Shown here one piece after another: positions 62,493 through 64,000 of a stretch of DNA of 64,000 nt. This DNA comes from Fragilariopsis cylindrus CCMP1102. Taxonomy: Eukaryota > Bacillariophyta > Bacillariophyceae > Bacillariales > Bacillariaceae. The first letter of the stretch is position 1, and each line of letters starts with the position of its first letter. A model generated the notes under the pieces. It saw only the letters and a program-made list of their open reading frames with translations, did no database searches and was not told where the DNA came from. A program made the position numbers and the translations under genes. The stretch covers positions 186,001-250,000 of the forward strand of contig FMBT01000343.1 in assembly GCA_900095095.1 (NCBI GenBank). The letters are read 5' to 3'.

Positions 62493-63401
62493 AAAAAATG
62501 AATTTATTCAAAGAAAAGTAGCACATAACATATTACAATAAATTGATATATTATTATTATGCATTATTATTATACATTATTATATATACACGGTACGAAT
62601 ACGACGTGTAGACGACTACAGTGTATTCTCAAGTATTTAATTCTCTATCTATGATATTTTATCAGGTTGGGTACATAGTATATAGAAATATATATACAGT
62701 TGGTGTCGGGCATATAATAAATCTATGGTTTCCCTTCAGTTTTCTTGCTGGTTCTTTGTTAGCGTGCGGTGTCCCAATCATCGTGTGATAATATCGATAC
62801 GACGACGGACCCGGACGACACGAATCATTGTTGTCTTGAGTCTAGAGTCTAGATAGTCAAATTACAAAAATGTGTGTACAGCATGTAGACTATACTCCAG
62901 TTATCCGAGATGATATGGCATATTTACTGCTTCAATTCATAATTTATTATCTTCTACTGTCGGGTACGGGAAATTACGGATCTCATACTACTAGCACGCA
63001 AGCAATCAATTGTCTACACGTGAACAGTACAGTGCTGTATGCTTGTGTTGATGGTGCTGTTTGATGGTTGGGCTGTGTTGATTTTTATGTAGACTCCATG
63101 GTTTCGAAATGGATTTGTAAACATTTCCGGACAGCGTTCTTTTTTGTTTCGTATTGAGTTTTCCAGTTGTAATCTGATCTTTGCGGTGGATGTTAAAGTA
63201 CTTCCCTACAAAGAATTGAAACATACTATTTATCATGTTGTCAGCTAGCATTATAAAGATCTTGTAGTCATTATGTGAAACAATAATATGGTAGAATTCA
63301 CATATCTAAGGTAGAGTAGGCGCAACCGTAAATGCTAATAAAACGTGTTATTATTACTACTATTGTTATCCTTTCTCTGTAAGAAAAAATAAAGATGCTT
63401 T
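62493..63401. other. Convergent intergenic region
   Basis: The 3' flanks of the RNase H and Myb-type genes. It contains (ATT)n near 62550-62580 and a short GTCTAGAGTCTAGA direct repeat near 62842-62855. The frame at 62870-63064 (VQHVDYTPVIRDDMAYLL) shows no domain. Confidence 0.4.
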
Positions 63402-64000
63402 CTACATATCAACTAGACTTTTAGGTTTCACATCTCGATGAGATCGTCGCACAGATGATTCATTGTTGGTCGTGTCAGATGAAGAAGCTACATCTGCAGC
63501 GATTCTAGCCATGTGTGTATCCCAATTGTCCGTAACAACACGCTTTGTTTGCCACGAACTCACAAGATCAAGTCGTTTGTTCGATGAAGATGATACTAAT
63601 CTTTGCCATCGATCACGTATCTGCTTCGTACTCCGCCTACGTGTGGAACCATAAACAGGAAGAACTTTTGATTGTAACAAATTATAGTTTTGTCCATAAC
63701 TTTCCAGTGCTCGGACCAATGTCCGATCCTCTTGCTGGTTGGTATTCTTCTTATTTTCCAATTTTATTTGTTCAGCTATTAAGCTTTCATTAAGATCATT
63801 ATCATTGTCGCCACTAGATTTTTTTGCTCTACTAGTAGGACTTGACATATTAATTGCCTTTCTAACCGAACCAAGAGATCGTTGGCTTCGACGGGTGGCA
63901 GTAAGAACACCCGGGGTTTTTCTACCACTTCCTCCCGTTGATGTAGTTTTCTGATTGTTCGTAGTGGTAATGATGGTAGTAGGTGTCGCCACGGTCGCGC
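63402..64000 (-). CDS. Myb/SANT-like DNA-binding protein, 5' end outside window
   Basis: The open frame runs to the right edge without an ATG before a GTG at 63992, so the start is outside the window. The visible 199 or so residues have a Thr/Ser-rich and basic N-terminal part (SGRKTPGVLTATRRSQRS), then one Myb/SANT repeat: EDRTLVRALESYGQNYNLLQ, followed by KQIRDRWQRLV, with the typical aromatic residues partly replaced. The C-terminus is hydrophilic and ends RRSHRDVKPKSLVDM. Single-repeat Myb proteins act in transcription or chromatin. It is convergent to the RNase H gene. Whether more repeats lie upstream cannot be seen. Confidence 0.6.
   Translation of the reverse strand, partial: ATVATPTTIITTTNNQKTTSTGGSGRKTPGVLTATRRSQRSLGSVRKAINMSSPTSRAKKSSGDNDNDLNESLIAEQIKLENKKNTNQQEDRTLVRALESYGQNYNLLQSKVLPVYGSTRRRSTKQIRDRWQRLVSSSSNKRLDLVSSWQTKRVVTDNWDTHMARIAADVASSSDTTNNESSVRRSHRDVKPKSLVDM

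Overview
The window reads as nuclear DNA of a diatom, probably a raphid pennate. This rests on gene content and style rather than a marker gene. Proteins carry long Ser, Asn, Asp, Gln and Thr runs. Genes are compact, with none to two short introns (137-219 nt) and GTAAGT-like donors. There is a plastid-type presequence with a cleavage motif resembling ASAFAP, an HSF-type factor, a pentatricopeptide protein, and a transposase remnant of a kind I associate with diatom genomes. No rRNA, tRNA or CRISPR array was recognised. Neighbouring genes mostly alternate strand and look like independent eukaryotic units, not operons.

Layout. 0-4.5 kb: an AIF-like flavoprotein running off the left edge with a disrupted frame, NAA50 acetyltransferase (two exons) and an ACC-synthase-like aminotransferase. 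5.2-13.8 kb: four same-strand paralogs of an uncharacterised family with a conserved C-terminal domain that starts in a PP1-docking-like RVxF motif. A decayed, possibly kinase-like gene lies on the other strand between paralogs two and three. 15-24 kb: a KH RNA-binding protein, a short leucine-rich-repeat protein, a probably plastid-targeted PhyH dioxygenase and two Golgi-type glycosyltransferase-like proteins. 24-31.5 kb: a TAF8/TAF3-like histone-fold protein, a phosphagen-kinase homologue lacking key catalytic residues and a PH-like-domain protein. 32-39 kb: NTF2 (two exons), fibrillarin (three exons) and a 1093-residue PPR protein.

39-45.6 kb: a DoxX-like membrane protein, two uncharacterised genes, a repeat-rich gap of about 2.2 kb with a near-perfect 49-nt inverted repeat and a dispersed duplication, and a TPR-like protein. 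45.7-50.4 kb: a fucosyltransferase-like protein (two exons) and a CAP-domain protein with a basic Ser/Pro-rich region. 51-56.7 kb: a GC-richer D-amino-acid-dehydrogenase-like/quinone-reductase fusion whose first half is frame-disrupted, then a broken DNA transposon. 56.9-64 kb: an armadillo-like protein with an N-myristoylation signature, a polyQ HSF-type factor (probably two exons), a C2H2 zinc-finger/RNase H fusion and a Myb/SANT protein running off the right edge.

Few genes here obviously act in one pathway. Nuclear and RNA functions are common (KH, TAF-like, NTF2, fibrillarin, HSF, Myb), as are secretory glycosylation functions (three glycosyltransferase-like genes). The best leads for something undescribed are the tandem RVxF family, the active-site-altered phosphagen kinase, the oxidase/reductase fusion and the zinc-finger RNase H.
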